This document shows, piece after piece, positions 18,606 through 27,540 of a DNA stretch of 64,000 bases. Below the pieces are notes generated by a model. The model was not told where the DNA came from and ran no database searches. It saw only the letters and a list, made by a program, of their open reading frames with translations. Made by a program: the position numbers and the translations under genes. The number at the start of each line of letters is the position of its first letter. The stretch's first letter is position 1. The stretch comes from Pseudomonas sp. Irchel s3h14 (GTDB lineage: Bacteria; Pseudomonadota; Gammaproteobacteria; Pseudomonadales; Pseudomonadaceae), in assembly GCF_900187425.1 (NCBI RefSeq), contig NZ_FYDJ01000022.1:1-64000 (forward strand), in the 5' to 3' direction.

Positions 18606-18794
18606 GGTCTGCGTTCTCGATGAGCAATATCAGGGTTACGTATCACAGTGTGTACAGCGCCCCTCCCGACACACCCTGCCCCTAAAACCCCATACCAAAG
18701 ACACATCGCAGATACACCTGCTTGATGAACTGTGCTTGTCGATTGGCCACGCCGATCTAAGCGCTCAACTCACTCAATGCTACGGAGTATCACC

Positions 18795-18998
18795 ATGTTC
18801 AAACTCTCGACTTCTTCTTTGACCCTCGGCCTGATCATCGCTGGCGGCCTGGCCCTGTCCAACGCGGCTTCAGCCTCCGAGTCCGAGGCGTTCAGCATGA
18901 AGCAACTGGCCCACGGCTACAGCCAGGTCCAGGCCGACACGGCAGAAAAACCGGCGGAAGGTAAATGTGGCGAAGGCAAGTGCGGTGCTGGCGAGTAA
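18795..18998 (+). CDS. HvfA-like small Cys-motif peptide (candidate copper-binding RiPP precursor)
   Basis: The gene encodes 67 residues: a Sec signal peptide (about 1-28, GLIIAGGLALSNAASAS), a short acidic linker and two back-to-back EGKCG motifs at residues 55-64, ending in AGE. This is the signature of HvfA/DUF-type peptides whose EGKCG cysteines are converted to oxazolone/thioamide copper ligands by an MNIO enzyme (HvfB) with partner HvfC in Haemophilus. Here the next gene is a DoxX protein like the fourth member of that set, but neither hvfB nor hvfC is adjacent. GGAG seven bases before the ATG sets the start. The family assignment rests on the motif, length and neighbour; the modification is inferred. 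Confidence 0.75.
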   Translation: MFKLSTSSLTLGLIIAGGLALSNAASASESEAFSMKQLAHGYSQVQADTAEKPAEGKCGEGKCGAGE

Positions 18999-19054
18999 CC
19001 CAATGTGTGGGGCACCGCGGTGCCCCACTTCCCTGACTGAACGGAGATCAAGCC

Positions 19055-19570
19055 ATGACCACCTCACTCTCTTCGGCTGTGAAAGGCCTGCACCTGAACC
19101 TCGACCGTGCCGGTAGCTGGATTGCGCCGCTGACCCTGCGGGTGTTCCTCGCCTGGGAGTTCTTCGAATCAGGCCTGGAAAAATTCAATGGCGAAAACTG
19201 GTTCGCCGATATTCAGGACAGCTTCCCGCTCCCCTTCAACCACGTGCCGGCCACGCTGAACTGGGAACTGTCGATGTGGGCTGAACTGATCTGCGCCCTG
19301 GCCATACTGGTCGGCCTGGGAACGCGGATCTCGGCAATCATTTTGATCGTGGTCACGGTCGTCGCGACCGCCGCCGTTCACTGGCCAGCCGATTGGTCTA
19401 CATTGAGTGAGCTTGCCCAAGGTTACGCCATCAGCAACAAGGGTCACGGCAACTTCAAACTGCCGCTGATCTACCTCGCGGCCTTTATGCCGCTGTTGCT
19501 CTCGGGTGCCGGCAAGCTTAGCCTCGATGCGCTGCTGGCTCGAGTCTTCTGGCGTCGCGATAACCGCTGA
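19055..19570 (+). CDS. DoxX/HvfX-like membrane protein
   Basis: This is a 171-residue inner-membrane protein of the DoxX family with four predicted transmembrane helices (around WIAPLTLRVFLAWEFF, AELICALAILVGLG, IILIVVTVVATAAVHW and LIYLAAFMPLLLSGAG). DoxX proteins commonly accompany HvfA/B/C genes and have been named HvfX for a role in copper-peptide maturation or export. GGAGA precedes the start, and the gene follows the small peptide by 56 bases, so the two are probably one operon. Its exact role is unproved. Confidence 0.82.
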   Translation: MTTSLSSAVKGLHLNLDRAGSWIAPLTLRVFLAWEFFESGLEKFNGENWFADIQDSFPLPFNHVPATLNWELSMWAELICALAILVGLGTRISAIILIVVTVVATAAVHWPADWSTLSELAQGYAISNKGHGNFKLPLIYLAAFMPLLLSGAGKLSLDALLARVFWRRDNR

Positions 19571-19664
19571 AGCGCCAGGGGCTCGATAACGTCAAGAACC
19601 CAGCATCGACGACTTACAGCCCCAACAAGCTTCACCCCACTCACATGCGAAGACAGGAGCCACC

Positions 19665-20363
19665 ATGAGCGTGACCACCCAATGGATCGAGATCGACAGC
19701 GCCGACGGTAAATTCGGCGCCTACCTGGCCATTCCGCACACCCGCAAAGGCCCGGGGATCGTGTTGATCCAGGAAATCTTTGGCGTGAATGAACACATCC
19801 GCTCGGTCGCCGAACAATACGCCGCCGACGGTTACCTGGTGATTGCACCGGACCTGTTCTGGCGCAGCGGCGCGCGGATCGAACTGGGTTACGACGAGAC
19901 CGGCTGGAAACGCGCCGTCGAGTTGATGAACGCCACCGACGTCGGCAAGGCACAGACCGACATCGAACTGGCCATCGACGCCTTGAAAGCCCAGCCGGGC
20001 CTGGACGGCGGGATCGCTTCGATTGGTTACTGCTTCGGTGGTTTGCTCTCGTACCACACCGCCGCCAATGGGCTGGTGGACGTGGCCATCGCCTATTACG
20101 GCGGCGGAATCCAGAATCAGCTGGACCGGGCCGATGAAATCGAAGTGCCGCTGCTGATGCACTTCGGCGAACAGGACAGCCACATCCCACTGGAAGCCGT
20201 GGAGAAAATCGCCGAATGTTTCGAGAACAACGATAACGTCGAAATTGTCGTGTACCCGGAGGCCGAACACGGCTTCAACTGCTCGCATCGCGACAGCTAC
20301 AACCAGCGCGCAGCGGCTGAGGCCCATGGCAATACGTTGATCTTTTTGGGTCAGGAACTGTAA
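19665..20363 (+). CDS. Dienelactone hydrolase family protein
   Basis: This 232-residue alpha/beta hydrolase has the Cys-Asp-His triad of dienelactone hydrolases: Cys123 in GYCFGG, Asp171 in GEQDSHIP and His202 in EAEHGFNC. These enzymes open lactone rings such as dienelactone (carboxymethylenebutenolidase), but many genomic members act on other esters. No aromatic-degradation genes flank it, so the substrate is open. AGGAG upstream sets the start. It may be read through from the DoxX gene, 94 bases before. Confidence 0.88.
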   Translation: MSVTTQWIEIDSADGKFGAYLAIPHTRKGPGIVLIQEIFGVNEHIRSVAEQYAADGYLVIAPDLFWRSGARIELGYDETGWKRAVELMNATDVGKAQTDIELAIDALKAQPGLDGGIASIGYCFGGLLSYHTAANGLVDVAIAYYGGGIQNQLDRADEIEVPLLMHFGEQDSHIPLEAVEKIAECFENNDNVEIVVYPEAEHGFNCSHRDSYNQRAAAEAHGNTLIFLGQEL

Positions 20364-20375
20364 GGCCAGACGAGC

Positions 20376-20403
20376 AAAAGGGGACTTCCAAAGTCCCCTT
20401 TTT
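20376..20403. terminator. Bidirectional intrinsic terminator
   Basis: AAAAGGGGACTT and AAGTCCCCTTTT pair over a three-base loop with flanking A and T runs. It lies between the convergent dienelactone hydrolase and nitrilase genes and can serve both. Confidence 0.88.
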
Positions 20404-20414
20404 GTGTCTGCCGT

Positions 20415-21389
20415 TTAACGACTGATTTCTTCCACGGTATCGGTCACCGCCAATTTCGGATGTGCACTGCGTTCATGCACATGGCTCGTCGGTGTACGGT
20501 CAATCAGCAGGCTCAGCAGTTCCGGGCGGCTGTAGTGACCGCGCGAATCCATCATGCGTTTGCGCTTGTCGATCAGACTCATGTCGAGGTCGACGATCAC
20601 CTCGCCTTCGCCTTCAGTCAGCGATCCCTGCACCACACCATCCGGGCTGATGATTGCGGTGAAGCAACCACCGGAAATCGGGCCGATGGGGCAACCCGTG
20701 TCGGCCATGATTTGTGCCTGTTGCTCAGGGTTCAGCCAGGCCGTGGAGTTGACCACGAAGCAGGCCGCCTCCAATGCATGCTGGCGGATGCTGACTTCCA
20801 TTTGTGAAGCAAACAACGGCCCCGCAAACGATCCTGGATACATCGCCGCATGGATCTGTTCGCCGTCGGCCATCAAGGCGTAACGGGCCAGCGGGTTGTA
20901 ATGTTCCCAGCACGCCAGTTGGCCGATGCGCCCAACCGCACTGTCAGTGGCGCGCAGGCCTGAGCCGTCGCCCATGCCCCAGATCATGCGTTCGTGATAG
21001 GTCGGGGAAATCTTGCGGCGATGCTGAATCAGGGTGCCGTCGGCATCGAACAACAACTGCGTGTTGTACAGCGTGCCGCCATCGCGTTCATTGACGCCAA
21101 TGGAAACCACCATGCCGACCTGTCTGGCGGCGGCGCCGATGGCCTCGGTGGCAGCCGAAGGGACAGTGACGGCCTGATCCAGCAGTTTGAGGTGTTCAGC
21201 CGCCATTTCGAAAGGCGACTGAACGAACGAGAAGTACGGGTAGTAAGGCACGATGGTTTCCGGGAACACGGCGAACTGCACGCCCTGCTCACCGAGTTCG
21301 AGAATCTTCTGCACCACTTTGTCGACGGTGCCTTCACGGCTGTAAAGAACGGGGCTGATTTGTACGGCGGCGGCTTTTACAAAGGTCAT
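20415..21389 (-). CDS. Nitrilase
   Basis: This 324-residue enzyme is a branch-1 nitrilase that hydrolyses nitriles to carboxylic acids and ammonia. The Glu-Lys-Cys triad is Glu44 (FPETIVP), Lys126 (HRRKISPTYHERMIW) and Cys160 (LACWEHYNPL). The Trp after the catalytic Cys and the EHYNPL stretch are typical of true nitrilases, as opposed to amidases of the superfamily. The ATG at 21389 was preferred because the 28 upstream residues are not family-like. The aliphatic or aromatic preference cannot be judged. A GlxA-type regulator lies directly upstream on the same strand. Confidence 0.9.
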   Translation of the reverse strand: MTFVKAAAVQISPVLYSREGTVDKVVQKILELGEQGVQFAVFPETIVPYYPYFSFVQSPFEMAAEHLKLLDQAVTVPSAATEAIGAAARQVGMVVSIGVNERDGGTLYNTQLLFDADGTLIQHRRKISPTYHERMIWGMGDGSGLRATDSAVGRIGQLACWEHYNPLARYALMADGEQIHAAMYPGSFAGPLFASQMEVSIRQHALEAACFVVNSTAWLNPEQQAQIMADTGCPIGPISGGCFTAIISPDGVVQGSLTEGEGEVIVDLDMSLIDKRKRMMDSRGHYSRPELLSLLIDRTPTSHVHERSAHPKLAVTDTVEEISR

Positions 21390-21493
21390 GACGGTGATCT
21401 CATTGAGGGAGTGGACTTCAACGAGATCAAAATTACGCCAATAATATTTAGACCGAAATGTCGAATACACCACCTTTTAGGACGTCCTGAGCA

Positions 21494-22426
21494 TCACCCA
21501 CGATTGGCTCGCTGAATGACCTGCGGTGGTTGGCCAAATGCACGGATAAACGCTCGACGCATCCGCTCCCGATCGCCAAAACCGGTATCGGTCGCCACCA
21601 CGTCGATGGGGTGCCGACCGGTCTCCATCATCAGGCGCGCCGCTTCCACCCGCAGGTTTTCGATAGCCTTGGCCGGTGATTGCCCGGTTTCGGCATGGAA
21701 TACGCGGCTGAACTGCCGAGGGCTGAGGTTGGCGGCGCTGGCCAGTTCCTCGACCGACAGCGCGGACTTCAGGTTCTGCTTGGCATAGGCCAACGCGGCC
21801 TGGATGCGATCGGTCTTGGGCTCCAGTTCGAGCATCACCGAAAACTGCGACTGCCCTCCCGCGCGCCGGTGGTACACCACCAATTGCCGGGCCACCCGCC
21901 GCGCCACTTCCGCGCCCAGATCCTTTTCCACCAGCGCCAGCGCCAGATCGACGCAAGCGCTCATGCCCGCGGCCGTCCAGATATTGCCGTCGTTGATGAA
22001 GATCCGGTCTTCCTCGACTTTCACCTTCGGGTACGCCTTCTGCAGCGCCGGTGCATGGCACCAGTGAGTGGTCGCGCGTCGGCCATCGAGCAAACCGGCC
22101 TCGGCCAGCGCAATTGCGCCGGTGCAGATCGAGCCCAGACGCCGGGTGGTCCGGCTGGCGTTGCGCAAGAACGCCACCATGCCCGGCGATACCGGACGGA
22201 TCAGGTTGTCGCCCAGCACCAGCAGCGTGTCGAACGAGCGCTGGTCGAACGCCGTGGTTTCCACGCCAAACCCGGCGGAGGTCTGCACCGTACCGCCGCG
22301 CTCGGACAGCAAGGCAATGCTGTACGCCGGTTCGTCAGTGGCCATGTTGGCCAACTCGAACGTGGCGCACATGGCCAGGCCCAACACCTGAAACCCGGGG
22401 TAAACAATGAGTCCGATTGTGTGCAT
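21494..22426 (-). CDS. GlxA-family AraC-type transcriptional regulator
   Basis: This 310-residue regulator has an N-terminal DJ-1/PfpI-like amidotransferase domain (VYPGFQVLGLAM, LGSICTGAIALAEAGLL around the former nucleophile Cys) and a C-terminal AraC DNA-binding domain (LSVEELASAANLSPRQFSRVF, then FGDRERMRRAFIRAFGQPP). Members such as GlxA/ArgR/CdhR control amine and amino-acid catabolism. It precedes the nitrilase by 104 bases on the same strand, so nitrilase control is likely. The start at 22426 is chosen by family length; 22459 and 22477 are alternatives. Confidence 0.88.
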   Translation of the reverse strand: MHTIGLIVYPGFQVLGLAMCATFELANMATDEPAYSIALLSERGGTVQTSAGFGVETTAFDQRSFDTLLVLGDNLIRPVSPGMVAFLRNASRTTRRLGSICTGAIALAEAGLLDGRRATTHWCHAPALQKAYPKVKVEEDRIFINDGNIWTAAGMSACVDLALALVEKDLGAEVARRVARQLVVYHRRAGGQSQFSVMLELEPKTDRIQAALAYAKQNLKSALSVEELASAANLSPRQFSRVFHAETGQSPAKAIENLRVEAARLMMETGRHPIDVVATDTGFGDRERMRRAFIRAFGQPPQVIQRANRG

Positions 22427-22552
22427 GGCGGCGGCTTCTTTTGACCTTAAAGGTGGCATGACGGATTTTACCGCCACTGACTTTGCACTGAACCCACTTA
22501 TTGGGTCTATACATAACTGTAATCAGTTGGCCGAGAACAAGAGGCGCAGGCC

Positions 22553-25500
22553 ATGGACAACAAGGGTTCTGGCACTAACCTGGCCTTCTGGCTGCCAGGC
22601 AGTGCGGTCATCCTGAGTCTGGTGGTATCGATGTTCGCCCTCAACCGCGAACCGTTCCTTGAGCCGCGGCCGATCGGTGCACAGTTCCAGGCGCAGTTGC
22701 CCATCGAAGCCCGGTTATGGCAAGACCCTTTCGACGCGGTCGAGCGTTATCGCAAGAAGCTCACGGACAGCAAGAACCCGGATGCCGAGCATGTTTGCAG
22801 CCCGGATCTTTCTCCCCTGTCCGGAGACAAACCGGCGCCCGACATCATGGTGGCGCTGGTCGAAGGCGGCCCTTACGCCGACGAAGTCGAACGGCGCCGT
22901 CGCATTCGTTATGCGCTGTTGGCCGGGTTCAAGAACTCCCACCGGGTGCCGGATCAGGAACAGTACATCCATTGCTTGAGACTCGCCGCCAACCTGTCGC
23001 TGGATACCCCGCAGAAAACCGGTTTCGTCGACGCCCCCTATGAAGTGTTCGTCTCCAACCCCTTCGATCCACCGACAGCACTTGAAGGCGCGCCACCGCC
23101 GCCTGACCGAACGATCGTGTTCTGGTTCAAACAGGACGCGCTCGGCTCAACGCCGCTGCAATCGCTCGAAACGTTACGCGAGACCCTGAAAAATAAAATG
23201 GCTGTGGCGTGCGCTCCGAAACCGTGTTCCGAGCCACCCAACACGGCGGTCCTGAAAGTCATCGGCCCTTCTACCTCAACCGTCCTGCGCGACATGTTCC
23301 AGGACCAGGACATCGGCCAGGCCACACCGAAGGTCGAAATCTACTCACCACTGGCCACGGCCGATAACGAGACGCTGGATCGCGGGTACCAGAAGCTGTC
23401 GCCGCCGCTGGCGATCAGGCAACCCATGAAGTTGCTGCGCACCGTCAGCGACGACGGCACCATGACGCAACTGATGCTGGAGGAGCTGAAGTTGCGCCGC
23501 GTGGACCCGGCCACGGGTGTGCGTTGCAGCGAAGGCAAACTGCGACGGATCGGCTCACCGTGCACCCGCGATCTGCGCCGCAGCGGCAATCGCATCGCCT
23601 TGATTTCCGAGTGGGACAGTTTCTACAGCCGCGCGCTGATCGAAAGCTTCAAGACACAGGTGGCCAGGGATGCCCACCTGGGCAGCGACGAAAAAAATCA
23701 TCGGGATGTGGTCGATCAGTGGATTCTGCGCTTCAGCTATCTACGCGGCCTGGACGGACGCCTCCCGGAAGAGTCCGCGAGCAACGACAAAAGCGCCAGT
23801 ACCGATCCCGGTAAAAACAAAGACCCCACCCAACTCGATCTCAGTCCACTGGAGAAATCCGACGGCAACTCGCAGCTCGACTACCTGCGGCGCCTCGCCG
23901 ACCATATCGCCAATGAGGACGCGGCCTATCGACGCAACGGCGAAAGCGGCATCGGCGCGATTGGCGTACTGGGCGTCGATGCCTACGACAAGCTCCTGGT
24001 GCTGCAAGCGCTGAAGAGCCGGATGCCGTACAAACTGTACTTTTCCACCGACCTCGATGCCCGCATGTTGCAACGGGGTCAGGCGCAAACCACGCGCAAC
24101 CTGATACTCGCCGCCCCCTACGGGCTCACGCTGACCCGCGCCCTGCAACAGGACGTGCCGCCGTTTCGCGACAGCCTGCAAAGCGCGGTGTTCATCTCGG
24201 TGCTGGCGGCACTGGCACCGCAATCCTTCGACGCCAAGCGCGCGAAGTTCGACTACTCCAAATCGGAGCTGCTCTCGCCGGGCATCTACGAAGTGGGGAT
24301 CAGCGGCTTCATTCCCCTGGCGAGCCGGCTGACCGCGTCACGCCCGGCAAGCTGCGAAGCACCGACCCAATCGCAGTCCGAACGAGGCGTACGTCCGCAT
24401 GACCTGATGGCGCTGCGCTGCCTCCAGGACCCCTCACCACCGCCCTACCCTGAACCCTCAAAATCCATCCGCGAGCGCTTCAAGCAAGCTCAATCCTTCT
24501 TCTGGGCCGGGCCACTGACGATCACGTTGCTGATACTCGCCGGGTTCATTGTCTGGTGGCGCATCGAGGGCCCGAAAGATGACCATGACGCACGGCTGGC
24601 CTGGGTTCGCGGCGTGCCAATAACGCTGTTCATGGTAGCGGCGGCCTGCGCATTCATCGCCACGCGGTTCTGGCACGCGGAGTTTCTCTGGTTCACGTTC
24701 GTGCTGATATTGCTCGGTATCATCTCGTCGAACCTGACCCGGCGCTCCGCGAGGCAACTGGCGATGGCCAAGGACTCGACAGCCAGCATGAGCACGGGTT
24801 TATACGACTCCCGGGCGTGGTACATCGTGGTCCCGCTCGTCATGTTCATCCTCGCGCTGATGCTGGCGTACCAGATGCGCAGCACACTGACGGACAACGG
24901 ACTGGGTGAGCCGATGTTTCTGTTTGAAGGCATCAGTGCCTGGCCCACCGTGGCACTGCGATTGCTGGCCGTGCTGATCTCCCTCTCGGCGCTGGCATGG
25001 GGCTGGCGCAACCTGCGCATCAACCGGACCGAAATCGAAGCCGCGTACCATTTACACCTGCACATGCGCAAATACGAGATGACCTTGTGGGGCCAGGTTC
25101 GACGCTTGATTCGCCGGGGCAAAGGCTGGACATTGCGTCGCTGGTGCAACGAACTGGGGCACTGCCTGCTGAAGATTTTCTTCCCGCTACTGACCGCCAG
25201 CGAAGAATGGTCAAAGTCCTGCACACCGGCACAGGCCGCTTGCACGGATGGGCGCAAGATGATCTTCATTGCACGCTTCTGGGGTGAGCACTGCGTCTGC
25301 GGCTCCTTCGGCGCCCGAATGCTGCGGGCCATGCTCGCCACGTGGGTTTACGTCGTGGTCACCAGCGTGTTGTTTGTCATCTGGCCCATGGAAGGCATGC
25401 CCGTTCGCGGCGCATCGATGTGGTGGAAGATGAGTTGGCTGATCCCCTCCCTGACGTTCCAGGTACTGGTGTTCTGGGTGGTGGATGCCAACTTGCTGCT

Positions 25501-26041
25501 GACGCGATTCATCCGCCATCTCAGCGAACATCATGCGATCTGGCCTGGCACCTTGCAGATGGAGCACAAGAAAACCTTTGGCATGCTCCGGCACCCGTGC
25601 ATCGACGAGTGGGTGGATTTGCAGCTGATCGCCAAGCGCACCTCGGCGGTTAACCGTCTGATCTATGCGCCGACCGTGGTCTTGTTGATCCTGTTGGCGT
25701 CGCGCAGCAGTCTGTTCGATAACTGGCCGACACCGCCCGGCCTGATCATTTCCTACCTGCTGACAGCGTTGGTACTGCTGGTTTCCGCGCTATCACTGCG
25801 GCGCGCAGCGGAAAAGGCCCGCACCGTTGCCTTGCAACGACTCGACGCCTATCTGCTGCAAACACCCGAAACGACGCCTTGCTACACCAAGTTCAAGATG
25901 ATCCGCGAGCGGGCCGCGACGTTCAATACCGGGTCGTTCTCACGCTACGCGGAAGACCCGCTGATCAGGGCGCTGCTGCTGTCGCTGACCGGTATCGGCG
26001 GCTCGGCCATTGTCGATGCGCTGAACTATGCGAAGTTCTAG
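22553..26041 (+). CDS. Large receptor-like membrane protein of unknown function
   Basis: The protein has 1162 residues. It opens with one transmembrane segment (FWLPGSAVILSLVVSMFAL, about 9-30). A soluble region of about 600 residues, probably periplasmic, follows, and then nine hydrophobic segments between about residue 645 and the C terminus (e.g. ITLLILAGFIVWW, WYIVVPLVMFILALML, LIISYLLTALVLLVSALSL). The soluble region reads like a two-lobed periplasmic-binding-protein fold: RIALISEWDSFYSRALIE in one part and GAIGVLGVDAYDKLLVLQAL with LYFSTDLDARML in the next. Four Cys-containing short loops could form disulfides. I do not recognise a named family. It stands alone, divergent from the GlxA regulator. 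A ligand sensor or a gated membrane machine are guesses only. Confidence 0.8.
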   Translation: MDNKGSGTNLAFWLPGSAVILSLVVSMFALNREPFLEPRPIGAQFQAQLPIEARLWQDPFDAVERYRKKLTDSKNPDAEHVCSPDLSPLSGDKPAPDIMVALVEGGPYADEVERRRRIRYALLAGFKNSHRVPDQEQYIHCLRLAANLSLDTPQKTGFVDAPYEVFVSNPFDPPTALEGAPPPPDRTIVFWFKQDALGSTPLQSLETLRETLKNKMAVACAPKPCSEPPNTAVLKVIGPSTSTVLRDMFQDQDIGQATPKVEIYSPLATADNETLDRGYQKLSPPLAIRQPMKLLRTVSDDGTMTQLMLEELKLRRVDPATGVRCSEGKLRRIGSPCTRDLRRSGNRIALISEWDSFYSRALIESFKTQVARDAHLGSDEKNHRDVVDQWILRFSYLRGLDGRLPEESASNDKSASTDPGKNKDPTQLDLSPLEKSDGNSQLDYLRRLADHIANEDAAYRRNGESGIGAIGVLGVDAYDKLLVLQALKSRMPYKLYFSTDLDARMLQRGQAQTTRNLILAAPYGLTLTRALQQDVPPFRDSLQSAVFISVLAALAPQSFDAKRAKFDYSKSELLSPGIYEVGISGFIPLASRLTASRPASCEAPTQSQSERGVRPHDLMALRCLQDPSPPPYPEPSKSIRERFKQAQSFFWAGPLTITLLILAGFIVWWRIEGPKDDHDARLAWVRGVPITLFMVAAACAFIATRFWHAEFLWFTFVLILLGIISSNLTRRSARQLAMAKDSTASMSTGLYDSRAWYIVVPLVMFILALMLAYQMRSTLTDNGLGEPMFLFEGISAWPTVALRLLAVLISLSALAWGWRNLRINRTEIEAAYHLHLHMRKYEMTLWGQVRRLIRRGKGWTLRRWCNELGHCLLKIFFPLLTASEEWSKSCTPAQAACTDGRKMIFIARFWGEHCVCGSFGARMLRAMLATWVYVVVTSVLFVIWPMEGMPVRGASMWWKMSWLIPSLTFQVLVFWVVDANLLLTRFIRHLSEHHAIWPGTLQMEHKKTFGMLRHPCIDEWVDLQLIAKRTSAVNRLIYAPTVVLLILLASRSSLFDNWPTPPGLIISYLLTALVLLVSALSLRRAAEKARTVALQRLDAYLLQTPETTPCYTKFKMIRERAATFNTGSFSRYAEDPLIRALLLSLTGIGGSAIVDALNYAKF

Positions 26042-26238
26042 CAGCAACGGGTATTGCATTTTCCACTGCCGAAACGGGCCTCCTGACGCTCACGGAAAAA
26101 CGCCGAATAGCTCATGACCGGCTCGCCGGGATGATTGAGCGCCATTTGCGCAACGTAGTTGTCGTAATCGGGCACGCCGACCATTAAACGCGCGCTCTGA
26201 CTGAGGAACTTCGCGACATGCTGCAGTTTGCTGTACAT
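26038..26238 (-). CDS. YbdD/YjiX family small protein
   Basis: This 66-residue protein of the YbdD/DUF466 family has the blocks LSQSARLMVGVPDYDNYVAQM and PVMSYSAFFRERQEARFG and a Cys-rich end (CNTRCC). In other pseudomonads and enterics it is normally encoded directly after the CstA-type pyruvate/peptide transporter and is thought to assist it. Here no cstA is adjacent. Its last four bases overlap the end of the 1162-residue gene on the other strand. The ATG at 26238 gives the conserved MYSKLQ-type start. Confidence 0.88.
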   Translation of the reverse strand: MYSKLQHVAKFLSQSARLMVGVPDYDNYVAQMALNHPGEPVMSYSAFFRERQEARFGSGKCNTRCC

Positions 26239-26393
26239 GGCAATTCTCTCTCTATGTGTGTGTGGGGCTGGCCCATGAAAGCGCACCGATGTATCTGCAA
26301 TGTGTCAGCACCGGGGCGCTTTGTATCTTCAAGTATCCAACGCCGGGATGCTCAGTACAGGCTTGTTCTCACGCTGCGCTGAAAGCACAAGGG

Positions 26394-26789
26394 TCAATAC
26401 TCGGCGACCTGTGGCAACCCATCGGTGATCTCAAACCACGGCGCCTTGCTCGCCACAAACACATGACGCGTTGCGGCCACGCCGGGATCGCTGTCCAGCG
26501 TACCCAATGGAAAACCCAGCACCTGCGGATTGGCATCGAATGTGGTGTAGAGACTCGATCCGCAAACCGAGCAAAAGCCTTTTCTTTCGCCGGGTGACGA
26601 CTCATAAAACGTGATCAGTTGCGCCCCGCTCAGCGTGACCCAATCCTTCGCCATGACTTTTGCCCGCGTGCGAAATGCCGAGGCGTGGAGTTTGCGGCAC
26701 ATCGAGCAATGGCAGTTGAGGACATCAGTCAGTTCACCGTGGATCTGGTAGGTGATTTGACCGCAGAGGCAGCTTCCGTGGTGTGTCAT
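26394..26789 (-). CDS. GFA-family protein (glutathione-dependent formaldehyde-activating type)
   Basis: This zinc-binding protein of 131 residues has the GFA/DUF636 cysteine pattern: CLCGQITYQ, then NCHCSMCRK and CSVCGSSLY. The family is named after Gfa, which was proposed to combine formaldehyde with glutathione, but most members have no proven reaction. GGGAG lies before the ATG at 26789. It is not near formaldehyde-oxidation genes. It is alone on the minus strand with a 210-base gap to the next plus-strand gene. Confidence 0.9.
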   Translation of the reverse strand: MTHHGSCLCGQITYQIHGELTDVLNCHCSMCRKLHASAFRTRAKVMAKDWVTLSGAQLITFYESSPGERKGFCSVCGSSLYTTFDANPQVLGFPLGTLDSDPGVAATRHVFVASKAPWFEITDGLPQVAEY

Positions 26790-27000
26790 TGGGTTTCTCC
26801 CTGGGTGTGTCGGATGGGGGCTTCAGCCTGGGAGGAATTGTGCAGAAGGTTTGAGTTTGAAGCGCACGGGCTCAGGAGACATTAAGCGGTAGGTTTCAGC
26901 CAATGTTGAGCCATCAAGGGACACAGCCATCGTCAATGAGTAGCTATGCTTGATGTGTTGCCAGCCCCTGGTAGCCACATCGTGAAAGGAGGCGTTTGAG

Positions 27001-27486
27001 ATGCAACTCATCACGTTGAAAATCGACAAGCCGGAAGCAACGAACTTCATTTTGGGTCAGACCCACTTCATCAAGTCCGTCGAGGACATCCACGAAGCGT
27101 TGGTCAATGCCGTGCCAGGTATCCGCTTTGGCGTGGCCTTTTGCGAAGCCTCCGGTAAATGCCTGGTGCGTTGGTCTGGCACCGACACCGCCATGATCGA
27201 ACTGGCCCAGAAGAATGCGCAAGCCATCGCCGCAGGCCATAGCTTCATCATTTTCCTCGACGATGGCTTCTATCCCGTAAACGTGTTGAACGCCGTCAAA
27301 ATGGTCCCGGAGGTGTGCCGCATTTTTTGTGCAACGGCCAATCCGACTGAGGTGATTCTCGCCGAGACGGACCAAGGGCGAGCGATTCTGGGCGTCGTGG
27401 ATGGCTACTGTGCCCGTGGCATTGAAGGTGAAGAGGACATCCTGTGGCGCAAGAACCTGTTGCGGCAGATCGGCTACAAACTTTGA
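27001..27486 (+). CDS. Adenosine-specific kinase (DUF355 family)
   Basis: This 161-residue protein belongs to the DUF355/adenosine-specific kinase family, first described from archaeal structures. Family blocks are NFILGQTHFIKSVEDIHEAL, GIRFGVAFCEASGKCLVRW and VPEVCRIFCATANPTEVI. Adenosine phosphorylation is known for archaeal members only, so the bacterial role is assumed by homology. GGAGG before the ATG at 27001 sets the start. No operon partner is seen. Confidence 0.85.
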   Translation: MQLITLKIDKPEATNFILGQTHFIKSVEDIHEALVNAVPGIRFGVAFCEASGKCLVRWSGTDTAMIELAQKNAQAIAAGHSFIIFLDDGFYPVNVLNAVKMVPEVCRIFCATANPTEVILAETDQGRAILGVVDGYCARGIEGEEDILWRKNLLRQIGYKL

Positions 27487-27505
27487 GCACCTTCCGTTAT
27501 AACCG

Positions 27506-27533
27506 GGCGCTGAACATCACACCGTTCAGCGCC
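27506..27533. terminator. Hairpin between convergent genes, probable terminator
   Basis: GGCGCTGAAC and GTTCAGCGCC pair over an eight-base loop between the kinase gene and dctA. It has no clear T run, so it may be a weak or Rho-assisted terminator. Confidence 0.5.
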
Positions 27534-27540
27534 TCACACC

